Positions 27,770 to 36,865 of a DNA stretch of 52,334 bases are shown piece after piece. Position 1 is the stretch's first letter. Every line of letters starts with the position of its first letter. The notes under the pieces are model-generated. The model had not been told where the DNA came from. It saw nothing but the letters and a program-made list of their open reading frames with translations, and did no database searches. The DNA comes from Gemmatimonadota bacterium (GTDB taxonomy: Bacteria > Gemmatimonadota > Gemmatimonadetes > Longimicrobiales > Gaopeijiaceae), in NCBI GenBank assembly GCA_003562075.1, contig PWWP01000255.1, forward strand, positions 1-52,334, given 5' to 3'. Position numbers and translations under genes: made by a program.

Positions 27770-28828
27770 ATGCACCGCATCGTCGTGGATCTGAACGACC
27801 GACGTCCCATCTGGGCCATTCCGGATTGGGCGGTCCGAGAGTTGGAGGAAGCTCTTCCACAGGGGTGGACCCTGATTCAGACGAAGGCGCTGGCCGATGG
27901 TTCGGGGGATGGACGTCGGAGTCCTGTGCCCGAAGTCCTGGAGGCTGTGGCTGGTGCCCAGATCTATGTGGGCTTCGGAGTTCCCCCCGAGATCCTGGAG
28001 GCCGGTGCCGACACCCTGGAATGGGTCCATACCGGGACGGCAGGGGTGGGCAGTTCCCTCCATGACGCCATGCGTGCCAGCAACGTCCTCTTCACCAACT
28101 CGGCGGGAATCCATGGGCCTCCCATGGCCGAGACGGTCCTGGGGATGCTCCTGCACTTCTACAGGGGGCTGGATTTTGCCGTGGCGGGGCAGGCCGAGGC
28201 TCACTGGAACACCGGGCCCTACCTGTCGGCAGACACGCCTGTGGCCGAGTTGTCCTCTGCCACGGTGGGGATCCTTGGGTACGGTGGGGTCGGGCGAGAG
28301 ATCGGGAAGCGTCTCCGGGCCCTGGGAAGTCGGGTCCTTGGGCTGAAACGGCGTCCCCCTGAAGGAGCCGGTGGGGAGGGAGGCACTCCGGTGGATGACT
28401 ACGGCGTCCACCTCCTCCACGGGGAGGAAGGGCTCCAGAAGCTCCTGGCGGCGAGTGACGCCCTCGTCATCTCGGTTCCCGACACCCCGGCCACTCGGGG
28501 CCTCATGGACCGGTCCCGGATCCGATCCCTCCGCCCAGGCACCATCCTGGTGAATGTGGCTCGGGGAAACGTGGTCGACGAGGATGCCCTGGCCCAGGCC
28601 CTGGCCGACGGACACCTGCGAGGAGCCGGCCTGGACGTGTTCCAGCGGGAGCCGCTCCCGGAGGATTCTCCCCTCTGGCGGCTTTCAAACGTCCTCATCA
28701 CCCCCCACGTCTCAGGGGTGAGCCGAGGCTTCTGGCGGCGGGAATTGGACCTGGTTCTGGAGAACTTCAGACGGTACCGGGAAGGCCGATCCCTGCTGAA
28801 CGAGGTGGACCTGGAGGCCGGATACTGA
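27770..28828 (+). CDS. D-isomer-specific 2-hydroxyacid dehydrogenase family protein
   Basis: NAD(P)-dependent reductase or dehydrogenase of unknown substrate, 352 residues. The Rossmann fingerprint GILGYGGVGREIGKRL is central; LVNVARGNVVDE supplies the substrate-binding Arg, GLDVFQREPLPEDSPLW the Glu region, and LITPHVSG the catalytic His. All three active residues are in place. The N-terminal substrate domain is divergent, so I would not name it (it is not an obvious SerA, and it lacks an ACT domain). The gene is 19 bp after asnS with AGGAG 11 nt before the ATG, so it is probably co-transcribed. Convergent with mazG, 35 bp apart. Confidence 0.88.
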   Translation: MHRIVVDLNDRRPIWAIPDWAVRELEEALPQGWTLIQTKALADGSGDGRRSPVPEVLEAVAGAQIYVGFGVPPEILEAGADTLEWVHTGTAGVGSSLHDAMRASNVLFTNSAGIHGPPMAETVLGMLLHFYRGLDFAVAGQAEAHWNTGPYLSADTPVAELSSATVGILGYGGVGREIGKRLRALGSRVLGLKRRPPEGAGGEGGTPVDDYGVHLLHGEEGLQKLLAASDALVISVPDTPATRGLMDRSRIRSLRPGTILVNVARGNVVDEDALAQALADGHLRGAGLDVFQREPLPEDSPLWRLSNVLITPHVSGVSRGFWRRELDLVLENFRRYREGRSLLNEVDLEAGY

Positions 28829-28863
28829 GGTTCCGAAACCCCTGGACTTCTTGAACGGCCTCC

Positions 28864-29694
28864 TCAAGCCTCTTCTGAAGCCTTCACCTCGTCCCAGAGC
28901 CGGTCCAACTCCTCCAAGCTGGCACCGGGAAGCTGGATGCCCCGATCCCGTGCGAGGGCCTCCAGGGCCTGAAAGCGTCGCTGGAACTTGGCATTGGCCC
29001 CCTGGAGAGCCGGGATCGGGTGGGCTCCCACCAGACGAGCCAGGTTCACCACGGAGAAGAGGAGGTCTCCGACCTCCTCCCGGACCCGGGCTTCCTCTCC
29101 CACGGAGAGGGCCTCCTCCACCTCGTCAAGCTCTTCCCGCAGCTTCTCCAGGGCTCCAGCAGGAGCATCCCAATCGAACCCCACCCCTGCCACCTTCTCC
29201 TGCATCCGGTGGGAACGGTGGAGGGGATCCAGTCGTTCAGGGAGACCGGCCAGGACTCCTCCGCCCTCTCCTGCCTCCCCTCCTCCGGCTGGACCCTGGG
29301 CCGCCTTCTCCCTGGCCTTGATAGCCTCCCAGGACTCCTTCTCCCCCAGGCCGAAGAGGTGGGGGTGGCGGCGGATCATCTTCTCTTCCAGTTGTCGGAC
29401 CACCGCTTCTCGATGGAAGTCCCCCTCCTCCTCAGCCACTATGACCTGGAATGCCAGGTTCAGAAGGAGATCGCCCAGTTCGCCCTGGAGGGCGTTTGTG
29501 TCTCGGGCCTGGATGGCTTCCACCGTCTCATACGTCTCTTCCAGGAGATGAGGGACCAGGCTCTGGGCCGTCTGCTTCCGGTCCCAGGGACAGTGCTCAC
29601 GCAGGTACTCGACCAGAGCCAGGGCTCGGTCCAGGACGCCTTCCACAGGGGGGAAGGGACCGGCATCGGCAATCTCGGCAGGGGAGGGGGGCAC
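28864..29694 (-). CDS. mazG: Nucleoside triphosphate pyrophosphohydrolase MazG
   Basis: House-cleaning enzyme hydrolysing (d)NTPs to monophosphates. Two MazG domains are present: the first with CPWDRKQT, LLEETYETVEAI and GELGDLLLNLAFQ, the second with GFDWD, LREELDEVEEAL and REEVGDLLFSVVNLAR. The acidic EExxE and ExxD magnesium ligands are visible in both. An extra Gly/Glu-rich linker joins them. I chose GTG 29694 because GGAGG lies 5 nt upstream and it gives 276 residues, close to the E. coli enzyme (263). The open frame runs upstream across the alr start but the extra part is Pro/Arg-rich and looks non-coding. Divergent from alr, 80 bp apart. Confidence 0.93.
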   Translation of the reverse strand: MPPSPAEIADAGPFPPVEGVLDRALALVEYLREHCPWDRKQTAQSLVPHLLEETYETVEAIQARDTNALQGELGDLLLNLAFQVIVAEEEGDFHREAVVRQLEEKMIRRHPHLFGLGEKESWEAIKAREKAAQGPAGGGEAGEGGGVLAGLPERLDPLHRSHRMQEKVAGVGFDWDAPAGALEKLREELDEVEEALSVGEEARVREEVGDLLFSVVNLARLVGAHPIPALQGANAKFQRRFQALEALARDRGIQLPGASLEELDRLWDEVKASEEA

Positions 29695-29774
29695 CAGAGC
29701 CTCCAGGCGGAGGAAAGGAAAGAGGAGGGAGAACACCTTGCTCCAAGCGTATTTTCTCGCATCTTTCAGCGACC

Positions 29775-30965
29775 ATGTCAACGGAACCCCGCAGCCGGGC
29801 CTGGATCGAAGTCGACGGGACCGCCCTCCGCCGGAACCTGGAGACGATCCGGAGGATGGCCGGTCCCCGTGCACCCGTTGTACCCATGGTGAAGGCGGAT
29901 GCCTACGGTCTGGGTATGGGAGATGCGGTTCGGATCCTGGAACCTTCAGACCCCTGGGGGTGGGGTGTGGCCACGGTGGAGGAAGGGGTGGAGCTCCGAA
30001 TCCAGGAGCTGGACCGTCCCATCCTGGTCTTCGCTCCCACCCCGCCGGGAGCGGTGGGGCAAGCCCTGGATGCACGTCTGACCCTCTGTGTCTCAGACGT
30101 TCACCTCCTGGAGCGAATCGTGGAGGAGGCAAAGGCACGGAAGGCCTTGGCCACCGTCCATCTGGAGGTCGACACCGGGATGGGCCGGGCCGGCTTCTAC
30201 TGGGCCCGGGTGGAGGAGTGGCTTCCTGCCGTTACGGACGTGCTGGAACGGAGTGGGGGACGGGTCCGGTGGGAAGGCACGTTTACCCACTTCCACTCGG
30301 CAGACCAGGCTGATCCCTCCTCAGTGGAGACCCAGGCGGGGCGGTTCGCCCAGACCGTGGCCCGGATGCCGGACCAGGGAGGGGCCATGACCCATCTCTG
30401 CAACTCGGCAGCGGTGCTCCGGAAGCCGGAACTGGCTCGGCAGGGAGCCCGACCAGGAATCTTCCTCTACGGGGGGTCGGCAGGCCAGGGATTGGCGGAT
30501 CCGGCAGAGGTTGTGGCGGTTAGGGCTCGGATCGCCCTCATTCGGGAGGTTCCGCCCGGGACGACGGTGGGATACGGGGCTACCTACCGCTCTCGGCGCC
30601 GGGAACGGTGGGCTACCCTGGGGATCGGTTATGGGGACGGGCTCCGGCGAGCCCTCTCCAATCGGGCCCATGTCCTGGCCGGCAATCGGCGGGTTCCCAT
30701 CGTGGGACGGATCTCCATGGACATGACCGTGGTAGACATCACCGACCTGCCCCAACTCATCCCCGGCGATGTGGTGACCGTTCTCGGCACCCAGGGGACC
30801 GAGCGGATTACTCTGGAGGAGATGGCGTCCCTGGCCGACACCAACAATTACGAGATTCTCACTGGCTTCACACGCCGACTCCCCCGGATCTGGGATGAAG
30901 ATCCAGGAAACCGGCACGGCGGCCAGCGGGACGCTCCTGGATGGAGGACCCGGAATGTCGGATGA
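29775..30965 (+). CDS. alr: Alanine racemase
   Basis: PLP enzyme that makes D-alanine for the wall precursors assembled by MurF. The PLP lysine is K40 in [10 protein letters not shown]; the opposite-face catalytic tyrosine is Y267 in VGYGATY, followed by [11 protein letters not shown] and [13 protein letters not shown] at the partner-subunit site. The N-terminal TIM barrel (about 8-240) and C-terminal beta domain are complete at 396 residues. About 25 tail residues extend past the usual end and overlap the cdd start by 11 bp. ATG 29775 lacks a strong ribosome site. The open frame continues upstream over mazG but that part is not homologous. First gene of a tight run to the lapA-like gene. Confidence 0.96.
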   Translation: MSTEPRSRAWIEVDGTALRRNLETIRRMAGPRAPVVPMVKADAYGLGMGDAVRILEPSDPWGWGVATVEEGVELRIQELDRPILVFAPTPPGAVGQALDARLTLCVSDVHLLERIVEEAKARKALATVHLEVDTGMGRAGFYWARVEEWLPAVTDVLERSGGRVRWEGTFTHFHSADQADPSSVETQAGRFAQTVARMPDQGGAMTHLCNSAAVLRKPELARQGARPGIFLYGGSAGQGLADPAEVVAVRARIALIREVPPGTTVGYGATYRSRRRERWATLGIGYGDGLRRALSNRAHVLAGNRRVPIVGRISMDMTVVDITDLPQLIPGDVVTVLGTQGTERITLEEMASLADTNNYEILTGFTRRLPRIWDEDPGNRHGGQRDAPGWRTRNVG

Positions 30966-31383
30966 ACTTCTTCGGCAGGCGGAGGAGGTCCGGGTTCGGG
31001 CCTACGCTCCCTACTCGGGATTCCCGGTGGGTGCCGCCCTTCAGGGAGAAGATGGACGGGTGTTCCTGGGTGCGAATGTGGAGAATGCGTCCCTGGGGCT
31101 CACGGTCTGTGCCGAAAGGGTGGCGGTGGCTGCGGCCGTGGCTGCCGGGTGCCGGCAGTTCCGGCGGATCGCCATCAGCACCTTGGCGGAGAGGGCGACA
31201 CCGCCGTGTGGAGCATGCAGACAGGTCCTGGCTGAATTCGCAGACGAGTTGGAGATCCACTCCATGGCTTCAGGACACCGAATGATGTGGCTACTCGATG
31301 AGCTTCTGCCCGCTCGTTTCCTCCGCCCCGATGAGCGAGGTGGTGGAGATGGGGAGGGGCAGTCCCATGACGCAAAGGATTGA
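30955..31383 (+). CDS. cdd: Cytidine deaminase
   Basis: Zinc enzyme of pyrimidine salvage converting (deoxy)cytidine to (deoxy)uridine. [13 protein letters not shown] binds the nucleoside; the zinc site is C52-A-E54 and P-C85-G-A-C88, all intact. 142 residues, the short homotetrameric type. The final 20 residues are Gly/Asp-rich. ATG 30955 has GGAGG at 30943-30947, 7 nt upstream, and overlaps the alr end by 11 bp. The lipoprotein gene begins 3 bp after the stop. Confidence 0.95.
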   Translation: MSDELLRQAEEVRVRAYAPYSGFPVGAALQGEDGRVFLGANVENASLGLTVCAERVAVAAAVAAGCRQFRRIAISTLAERATPPCGACRQVLAEFADELEIHSMASGHRMMWLLDELLPARFLRPDERGGGDGEGQSHDAKD

Positions 31384-31386
31384 GGC

Positions 31387-32703
31387 GTGATACGGAGATC
31401 ACTGGTTGTAGCCGGCCTTGTCGGCATACTGACGAGCGCGGCTTGCACCGATCAGGTGCCTACCTACGAAGACCCCTCGGCGGTGCCCGTCGATGCGGAA
31501 ACGGTGGAACTTCTACTCCCCTTCCACGAGTTTGCTGACAATTTTCAGGTCTTTGGTGGATTCGGCTCGGTAGCCAACGCTTCGACCCGCCATGTGGCGC
31601 TGGAGTACGAGGGGGATTTCCAGGCCCGGACCCTGTTTCGTTTCTTGCCCCTCCCAGGGTCCATCCAGGTGACCCCTCCAGGAGAAGAGGACGCAGTCGC
31701 TGACTCGGCCTACATTCCTGTAGGAGGACGCCTGGTGGTCCGGATGGACACGGTCCGCTTCCGTCCCGATGGCCCAGTCGAATTGGAGGCAGCCGCAGTT
31801 CAGACCTTCTGGGACGAGTTGACGGTGAGCTGGACAGCTGCGGTGGACACCCTGGGTGAGCGAAGGGAATGGGATGAGCCGGGTGGGGGTCCGGCCCGCA
31901 CCCTGGGTTCTGGCATCTGGGACCCGGAGGTCGGGGACTCCATCGTCTTCCAGGTGGATAGCCTTACCGCCACCGAATGGCGGGACAGTGCTGCCGACGC
32001 TCCACGAACGGCTCGGATCTCATCCCTCACTCCGGGACTCCTCCTGGATGTGGCGTCCGTCGAATTCCAGGCTGAGCTTCGTCCATCCGTTGCTCCGGAC
32101 ACCTTGGTGACCGTGAACTCCGAGAGCATGGGGTCCTCATACATCTACACCCCGGAACCGGAGCTTTCTCCCGACGAGATCACTGTGGCCGGGGCACCGG
32201 CCCGAAGAACCTACTTCCGCTTCGATCTCCCTCAGGTTCTGGAAGAAGGGTCCAGCGCTTGCACCGGAGTGGCTGCCTGCCCTCTGGAGTTGACACCGGA
32301 GCAACTGGTCTACGCTGGTGTGGTGCTCCAGTCCCGACCGGCGGATCCTCCGGCCTTCCAGCCTCTGGATACCCTGCGGCTGGACGCCCGCCTGGTCCTG
32401 GCACCGGACCGGGTTCCCCGGTCTCCCCTGGGCGGGCCCGTCCTTCCCGATGTACGGTCTGTGCCCCCTGGAGCCTTCGAGGTGGGAGGAGACCGGCGAG
32501 TGGAGCTGCCTGTGACCGCGTATCTGGCTGACCTCCTGCGGGATCCGGAGGAGGAGGAAGAGCCTCTGACGGCTACTATCGCTCTCCTGTCGGCACAGGA
32601 GGCCCAGGGGTTCGGGTTCGCCCGGTTCGCAGGGCCGGGTCAGGAGGGAGCGCCCTTCCTTCGTTTGATTCTGACCCTCTCCGAAGGAGTGGAGCTCCCA
32701 TGA
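31387..32703 (+). CDS. Lipoprotein, DNRLRE-like beta protein, function unknown
   Basis: 438 residues. The N terminus RRSLVVAGLVGILTSAAC is a type II signal peptide with lipobox Cys at about 20, so the mature protein is membrane-anchored in the periplasm or on the surface. The body is rich in short beta segments, with TLFRFLPLPGSIQVTP and TYFRFDLPQVLEE style strands that resemble DNRLRE-type domains in which fixed strands are repeated; the family call is tentative. A short acidic run (EEEEE) is near residue 395. GTG 31387 lies 3 bp after cdd. The stop overlaps the next gene (a barrel) as ATGA, which suggests the two proteins work together. Confidence 0.65.
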   Translation: MIRRSLVVAGLVGILTSAACTDQVPTYEDPSAVPVDAETVELLLPFHEFADNFQVFGGFGSVANASTRHVALEYEGDFQARTLFRFLPLPGSIQVTPPGEEDAVADSAYIPVGGRLVVRMDTVRFRPDGPVELEAAAVQTFWDELTVSWTAAVDTLGERREWDEPGGGPARTLGSGIWDPEVGDSIVFQVDSLTATEWRDSAADAPRTARISSLTPGLLLDVASVEFQAELRPSVAPDTLVTVNSESMGSSYIYTPEPELSPDEITVAGAPARRTYFRFDLPQVLEEGSSACTGVAACPLELTPEQLVYAGVVLQSRPADPPAFQPLDTLRLDARLVLAPDRVPRSPLGGPVLPDVRSVPPGAFEVGGDRRVELPVTAYLADLLRDPEEEEEPLTATIALLSAQEAQGFGFARFAGPGQEGAPFLRLILTLSEGVELP

Positions 32704-33875
32704 CGGCCTCGGTACGCCAAGCAACCTGGATCCTACCCCTCTCCATTCTTCTCCTGTCGCTACCCGTAGCTGGCGGCGCTCAGTCCACCTTCAACGCCGG
32801 AGGGTTGGGGCTGGTCCAGGATCCTTTGGACGCCCGGACCCGATCACTGGGTGGGGTGGGGACGGGGTTGCCGGGGTGGCAGATGCTCTTGACCGATCCA
32901 GCAGCGGCCGCGGGGCTCGATCTCCCTTCCATCGCGGGCACCTTCCAACCCTCCACCAGTCAGGTGGAGGGGAACCCGGAGGCAGGCGGAACCCGATTCC
33001 CCGCTGTGGGTGTCTCATACCCCTTTGGCCGACATGTTTTCACGGCCCAGTTCGGAAGCTTTCTGGACCAGGAATGGGAGGTGACGGCTCCCCGGGAGGT
33101 GGAGCTGGTGGATGGCCCGGTCACTGGATTGGACCGTTTCGAGTCCCGGGGCGGGGTGGGACAGGCGCGAGTGGGCTGGGCGACACGGATCGGGGAGCAG
33201 TTGGCGGTGGGACTCAACGTCGGGTCTCTGACCGGGACGGTTGAACGAAGCTTCACCCGGGAGTTGCCGGAGGAGGAGGTGGGGCCGGAAGTGGAGGACT
33301 ACCGGGTCCAGGGGCGTTGGCGGGCCGGTGGAGCTATCATGGCGGCCGGGGTGGAATGGGATCCTTCGGACCTCTTCCGGGTCGGCGTGGCCGCTGAATG
33401 GGTGGGTGATCTGACGCTGTCACCCACGGGAGGGACGGCGATGGAGGAGAAGAGTTACACAATGCCACTGACCCTCCGGGGTGGGGGAAGCTTCACGCTG
33501 GCCCCAGACCTTCTCCTGGTTCTGGGGGTGTCCCGAGCCGACTGGTCTGGAGTGGACGCTGACCTGGGGGGTGACATGGCCCGGGATGTGGCATGGAGCT
33601 ACGGTGGCGGACTGGAATGGGGGCGTGCAACGATCCTGGGACGGGACATGCCCTTTCGGGTGGGTTACCGGGTCCAGGAACTTCCCTTCCATGTCCAGGG
33701 GGAGCCGGCAGAGGAGCGGGCTTTCTCCGGTGGACTCGGAGTGAATCTGGCGGATACGGAGACCATGCCCGTCGCTCGGCTCGAGTTCGGGGTTGAGCGG
33801 GGAAGTCGGGAGGCCGGCACCTTTTCCGAGGACTTCTGGCGGACGACGCTGTCCCTCAGGCTGGCTGGAGGCTGA
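32700..33875 (+). CDS. Outer-membrane beta-barrel, FadL/PorV-like
   Basis: 391 residues with a Sec signal peptide ending near VAGGAQS. The mature start STFNAGGLGLVQDPLDARTR, with LGGVG and TDPAAAAGL, is the style of FadL/OMPP1 and PorV relatives (a small hatch followed by alternating amphipathic strands). Many alternating-pattern strands run to a C terminus FWRTTLSLRLAGG that fits a last barrel strand. It may transport hydrophobic compounds or act as a shuttle barrel, but substrate is unknown and PorV-associated type IX secretion genes are not seen here. Coupled to the upstream lipoprotein by ATGA. mtaB starts 1 bp after its stop. Confidence 0.7.
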   Translation: MTASVRQATWILPLSILLLSLPVAGGAQSTFNAGGLGLVQDPLDARTRSLGGVGTGLPGWQMLLTDPAAAAGLDLPSIAGTFQPSTSQVEGNPEAGGTRFPAVGVSYPFGRHVFTAQFGSFLDQEWEVTAPREVELVDGPVTGLDRFESRGGVGQARVGWATRIGEQLAVGLNVGSLTGTVERSFTRELPEEEVGPEVEDYRVQGRWRAGGAIMAAGVEWDPSDLFRVGVAAEWVGDLTLSPTGGTAMEEKSYTMPLTLRGGGSFTLAPDLLLVLGVSRADWSGVDADLGGDMARDVAWSYGGGLEWGRATILGRDMPFRVGYRVQELPFHVQGEPAEERAFSGGLGVNLADTETMPVARLEFGVERGSREAGTFSEDFWRTTLSLRLAGG

Positions 33876-33876
33876 G

Positions 33877-35217
33877 GTGGCCCCTGGTCTTCGGGTGAAG
33901 TTCCATACCTTCGGGTGCAAGGCAAATCAGTATGATACAGAACGCATGCGCCAGGAGCTGGAAGCCCGGGGGGCCACCACGGTGGAGGAGTGGGAAGAGG
34001 CTCGGGTCTGTGTGGTCAATACCTGCACCGTCACCAACCAGGCCGATGCACAGGCCCGCCGGTTTATTCGGAAGATCCGTCGCGAACAGCCTGAGGTTCA
34101 TATCGTCGTGGCGGGCTGCTCCGCTGCCCTGAAGGCCGACGAATACGCCGCCATGGAGGGGACGGCGGGGGTTGTGCCAGGCCACGATCCTGTGGAGGTG
34201 GCTCAAGCGGCTCTGTCTCCGAGCTCCAACGCCCTCGTCCAGCTGGGAAGCCGACGACGATCCCTGGACGAGATGGATCGGGAGGCGGTGGGAGCCGAGA
34301 TCCTCATGCGGCGAGACGGGGCCACCCGGGGCTGGCTGAAGATCCAGGACGGCTGCGATCGCAAGTGCGCCTTCTGTGCTACTCGCCTGGCTCGGGGCAA
34401 GAGCCGCTCCCGCTCCCCCCAGGAAATCATCCAGGAAGCTCGGCTTCTGGCCAGGACTCATCCTGAACTGGTGCTGACGGGGATCCACATCGGCCACTAC
34501 GGGCGGGACCTGGAGTCGAACGGGAAAGGTCGATGGACTCTCTCCCGACTCCTGGCCCTTCTCCTGGAAGAGGTCCCGGGTGTCCGCTTCCGACTGGGAA
34601 GTGTGGAGGCCACCGAGGTAGACGATCTCCTCCTGAACCTCCTGGCCACCGGGGGCTCTGCCGTCGCCCCCCATCTCCACATGCCCCTCCAGAGTGGGGC
34701 CGATCCGGTCCTCCGTCGGATGCGGCGCTGGCATACCCGGGAGATGTACCGAGAGCGAGCTCTGGAAATCGTGGACCGGCTCCCGATACTGGGGCTCGGG
34801 GCCGACATCATCACGGGGTTTCCGGGGGAGACGGAGGAGGACCACGCCCAGACCGTGGCCCTCGTGGAGGAGCTGCCCTACACCTACCTCCACGTGTTTC
34901 CGTTCTCGCCCCGGGAGGGGACGGTGGCGGCCCAGCTCGTGGAAGAGATGCCCGTTCCGCAACGGGTAGCAGGGGAGCGGAGTCGGGACCTCCGAGAGAG
35001 GGTGCAGGTGAAGGAGGAGGCCTACCGCCGTAATCGGGATGGCCAACGGGCCCAGGTGGTGCTGGAAGGCCAGGGGATCACGGGCCTGACGGGAGACTAC
35101 CTACGGGTTCCGGTCCAGCAGCCTGCTCCCCAGGAGCAGCGGCGACTCCACCAGGGGACGCTCCGATGGGCGCAGGGAGAATTGACCGTATGGTTGGACA
35201 GGAAACAAGTGCGCTGA
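33877..35217 (+). CDS. mtaB: tRNA t6A37 methylthiotransferase MtaB
   Basis: Radical SAM enzyme that adds a methylthio group to t6A at position 37 of some tRNAs. The methylthiotransferase domain starts with FHTFGCKANQYD and has Cys 14, 50 and 81 for the auxiliary iron-sulfur cluster; the radical SAM site GCDRKCAFC supplies Cys 160, 164 and 167; a TRAM-like domain closes the protein. FGCKxNQ plus the NTCTVTNQAD segment separate MtaB from MiaB. 446 residues. GTG 33877 with GGAGG at 33867-33871 is a good start; the frame extends upstream into the barrel gene, but those 28 residues are not MtaB-like. miaB follows after 169 bp. Confidence 0.93.
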   Translation: MAPGLRVKFHTFGCKANQYDTERMRQELEARGATTVEEWEEARVCVVNTCTVTNQADAQARRFIRKIRREQPEVHIVVAGCSAALKADEYAAMEGTAGVVPGHDPVEVAQAALSPSSNALVQLGSRRRSLDEMDREAVGAEILMRRDGATRGWLKIQDGCDRKCAFCATRLARGKSRSRSPQEIIQEARLLARTHPELVLTGIHIGHYGRDLESNGKGRWTLSRLLALLLEEVPGVRFRLGSVEATEVDDLLLNLLATGGSAVAPHLHMPLQSGADPVLRRMRRWHTREMYRERALEIVDRLPILGLGADIITGFPGETEEDHAQTVALVEELPYTYLHVFPFSPREGTVAAQLVEEMPVPQRVAGERSRDLRERVQVKEEAYRRNRDGQRAQVVLEGQGITGLTGDYLRVPVQQPAPQEQRRLHQGTLRWAQGELTVWLDRKQVR

Positions 35218-35386
35218 ATCGGGTGCTAAACTCCTATACAGGGCAAGGTTCTTCGGTTACGTTGGACCCGATTCCATCGTTCCCATCGTCCGGTCGCAAT
35301 GTCCCGTCGGGAAATTGTGGGGGCCGGGCCCAACCGTTCTCTTTCAGTTCTCAGGAGAGCCCAGCTGCCAGCAGGTGACGCAGGCC

Positions 35387-36865
35387 ATGACCCAGCGCAA
35401 CCAACCCAGAAAGAAGCGGGCGTACGTGGAAACGTACGGCTGCCAGATGAATATCTCCGACGGCGAGCTCATGGAGGGAATCCTGAGTGCCGACGGATAT
35501 GACCTGGTGGACTCTCCTGAGGAAGCGGATGTGGTGCTGGTGAACACCTGCGCCATCCGGGACCATGCCGAGCGCAGGGTCCTGGGGCGGGTTTCTCAGC
35601 TCAACGGTCTGAAACAGGAACGGCCCGGGATGGTCCTGGGAGTCACCGGGTGCATGGCGCAGCGCATGGGAACCGACCTCCTGGCCCAAGCGCCCTTCGT
35701 GGATCTGGTCATGGGACCTGACGCCTACCGTAGTCTGCCGGATCAGCTCCGGCGGATCGAGGAAGGAGAGGCCCCAGGAGACGCCGCCACTTCGGAAGAG
35801 CTGGCCCTGGGTGCCCCGGCTCCGCATGAAAAGCGACCGGCCGGTGCCGGGACCTTTGCCCGGAGCCGACGCGGCCGAGGCGGAAAGGAGCGGATCCAGC
35901 TGGCGGTCCTGGAGTTGGATGACGGTGAGAACTACGAGGGGTTGGAGCAGCGCCGGACCTCGGGGGTGGCGGCATGGATCCCCATCCAGCGAGGGTGCGA
36001 CCACCGGTGCACCTACTGCATCGTGCCCTATGTGCGAGGGCCGGAGAAGAACCGGAAACCGCAGGAGATCATTCAGGAGATCCAGGGGTTGGCCGAATCG
36101 GGCCGGCCCGAGGTCACCCTCCTGGGCCAGACGGTGAACTCCTATCGATACGATGATTGGAGCTTCCCGGATCTTCTGAAGGCGGTGGCCCGTATCGACG
36201 GGATTGAGCGGGTTCGGTTCACCTCTCCTCATCCCAACGACGTGACGCCGGAGCTGGTGGAGGTCATGGCCCAGGAGGAAGCGGTCTGTGAGCAGCTTCA
36301 CCTCCCGGCCCAGGCCGGGAACGACCGGACGCTGAAGCGCATGGTCCGGAGGTATACGGTGGACTCCTTCCTGGAGAAGGTGGAGATGGTTCGAGCAGCC
36401 ATCCCGGACGTTGCCCTCTCCACCGACATCATCGTTGCCTTCCCTGGTGAAACCGACGCCGAGTTTCAGGACACGCTGGAGCTCATGCGAGCCGTCCGCT
36501 TCGACGACGCTTTCACGTACAAGTACTCCCTCCGGGATGGGACACCGGCGACGCGCTTTCCGGAGGAGGAGTTCATTGATCCGGATGTGGCCCAGTCCCG
36601 ACTGGAAGCGCTGATCCAGGTTGCGCGTCAGATCCAGGCGGAGATCAACCACGAGGAAGTGGGGCGGGTCGAGCGGGTCCTCATCGAGAAGGAAGCTCGG
36701 GATCCCGGTCACCTCCTGGGGCGGACCCGTCGAAACAAGGTGGTGGCCTTTCCGGGGGAGGGGCGAGCCATCGGGGAGTTCGCTCGGGTGGAGCTCACCG
36801 GTACCACGGGAGCCACCTTCAGAGGGGCCGCTCTGGAAACTCAATCGGTGGTGGGGCTGGCGTGA
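35387..36865 (+). CDS. miaB: tRNA-2-methylthio-N6-dimethylallyladenosine synthase MiaB
   Basis: Radical SAM methylthiotransferase acting on i6A37 of tRNA. ETYGCQMNISDGE and NTCAIRDHAE at the N terminus identify MiaB; cluster cysteines are 19, 55 and 89, radical SAM cysteines 204, 208 and 211 (RGCDHRCTYC). A TRAM domain ends the protein. 492 residues, longer than the usual 440-450, mainly because of an inserted low-complexity, Arg/Gly/Ala-rich linker (about 126-169) between the first two domains. ATG 35387 is preferred; upstream in-frame codons do not look coding. The 169-bp gap before it includes a TATACA -10 candidate (35235-35240), with only a weak -35. The end overlaps the next gene as GTGA. 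Confidence 0.94.
   Translation: MTQRNQPRKKRAYVETYGCQMNISDGELMEGILSADGYDLVDSPEEADVVLVNTCAIRDHAERRVLGRVSQLNGLKQERPGMVLGVTGCMAQRMGTDLLAQAPFVDLVMGPDAYRSLPDQLRRIEEGEAPGDAATSEELALGAPAPHEKRPAGAGTFARSRRGRGGKERIQLAVLELDDGENYEGLEQRRTSGVAAWIPIQRGCDHRCTYCIVPYVRGPEKNRKPQEIIQEIQGLAESGRPEVTLLGQTVNSYRYDDWSFPDLLKAVARIDGIERVRFTSPHPNDVTPELVEVMAQEEAVCEQLHLPAQAGNDRTLKRMVRRYTVDSFLEKVEMVRAAIPDVALSTDIIVAFPGETDAEFQDTLELMRAVRFDDAFTYKYSLRDGTPATRFPEEEFIDPDVAQSRLEALIQVARQIQAEINHEEVGRVERVLIEKEARDPGHLLGRTRRNKVVAFPGEGRAIGEFARVELTGTTGATFRGAALETQSVVGLA

Noticed and set aside
29451-29774. Upstream extension of alr over mazG
   Set aside because: The added residues are a shadow of mazG; alanine racemase homology begins a few residues after ATG 29775.
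29695-30138. Upstream extension of mazG to 424 residues
   Set aside because: The extra part overlaps alr on the other strand, is Pro/Arg/Gly-rich and unlike MazG; GTG 29694 has a strong ribosome site and gives the normal length.
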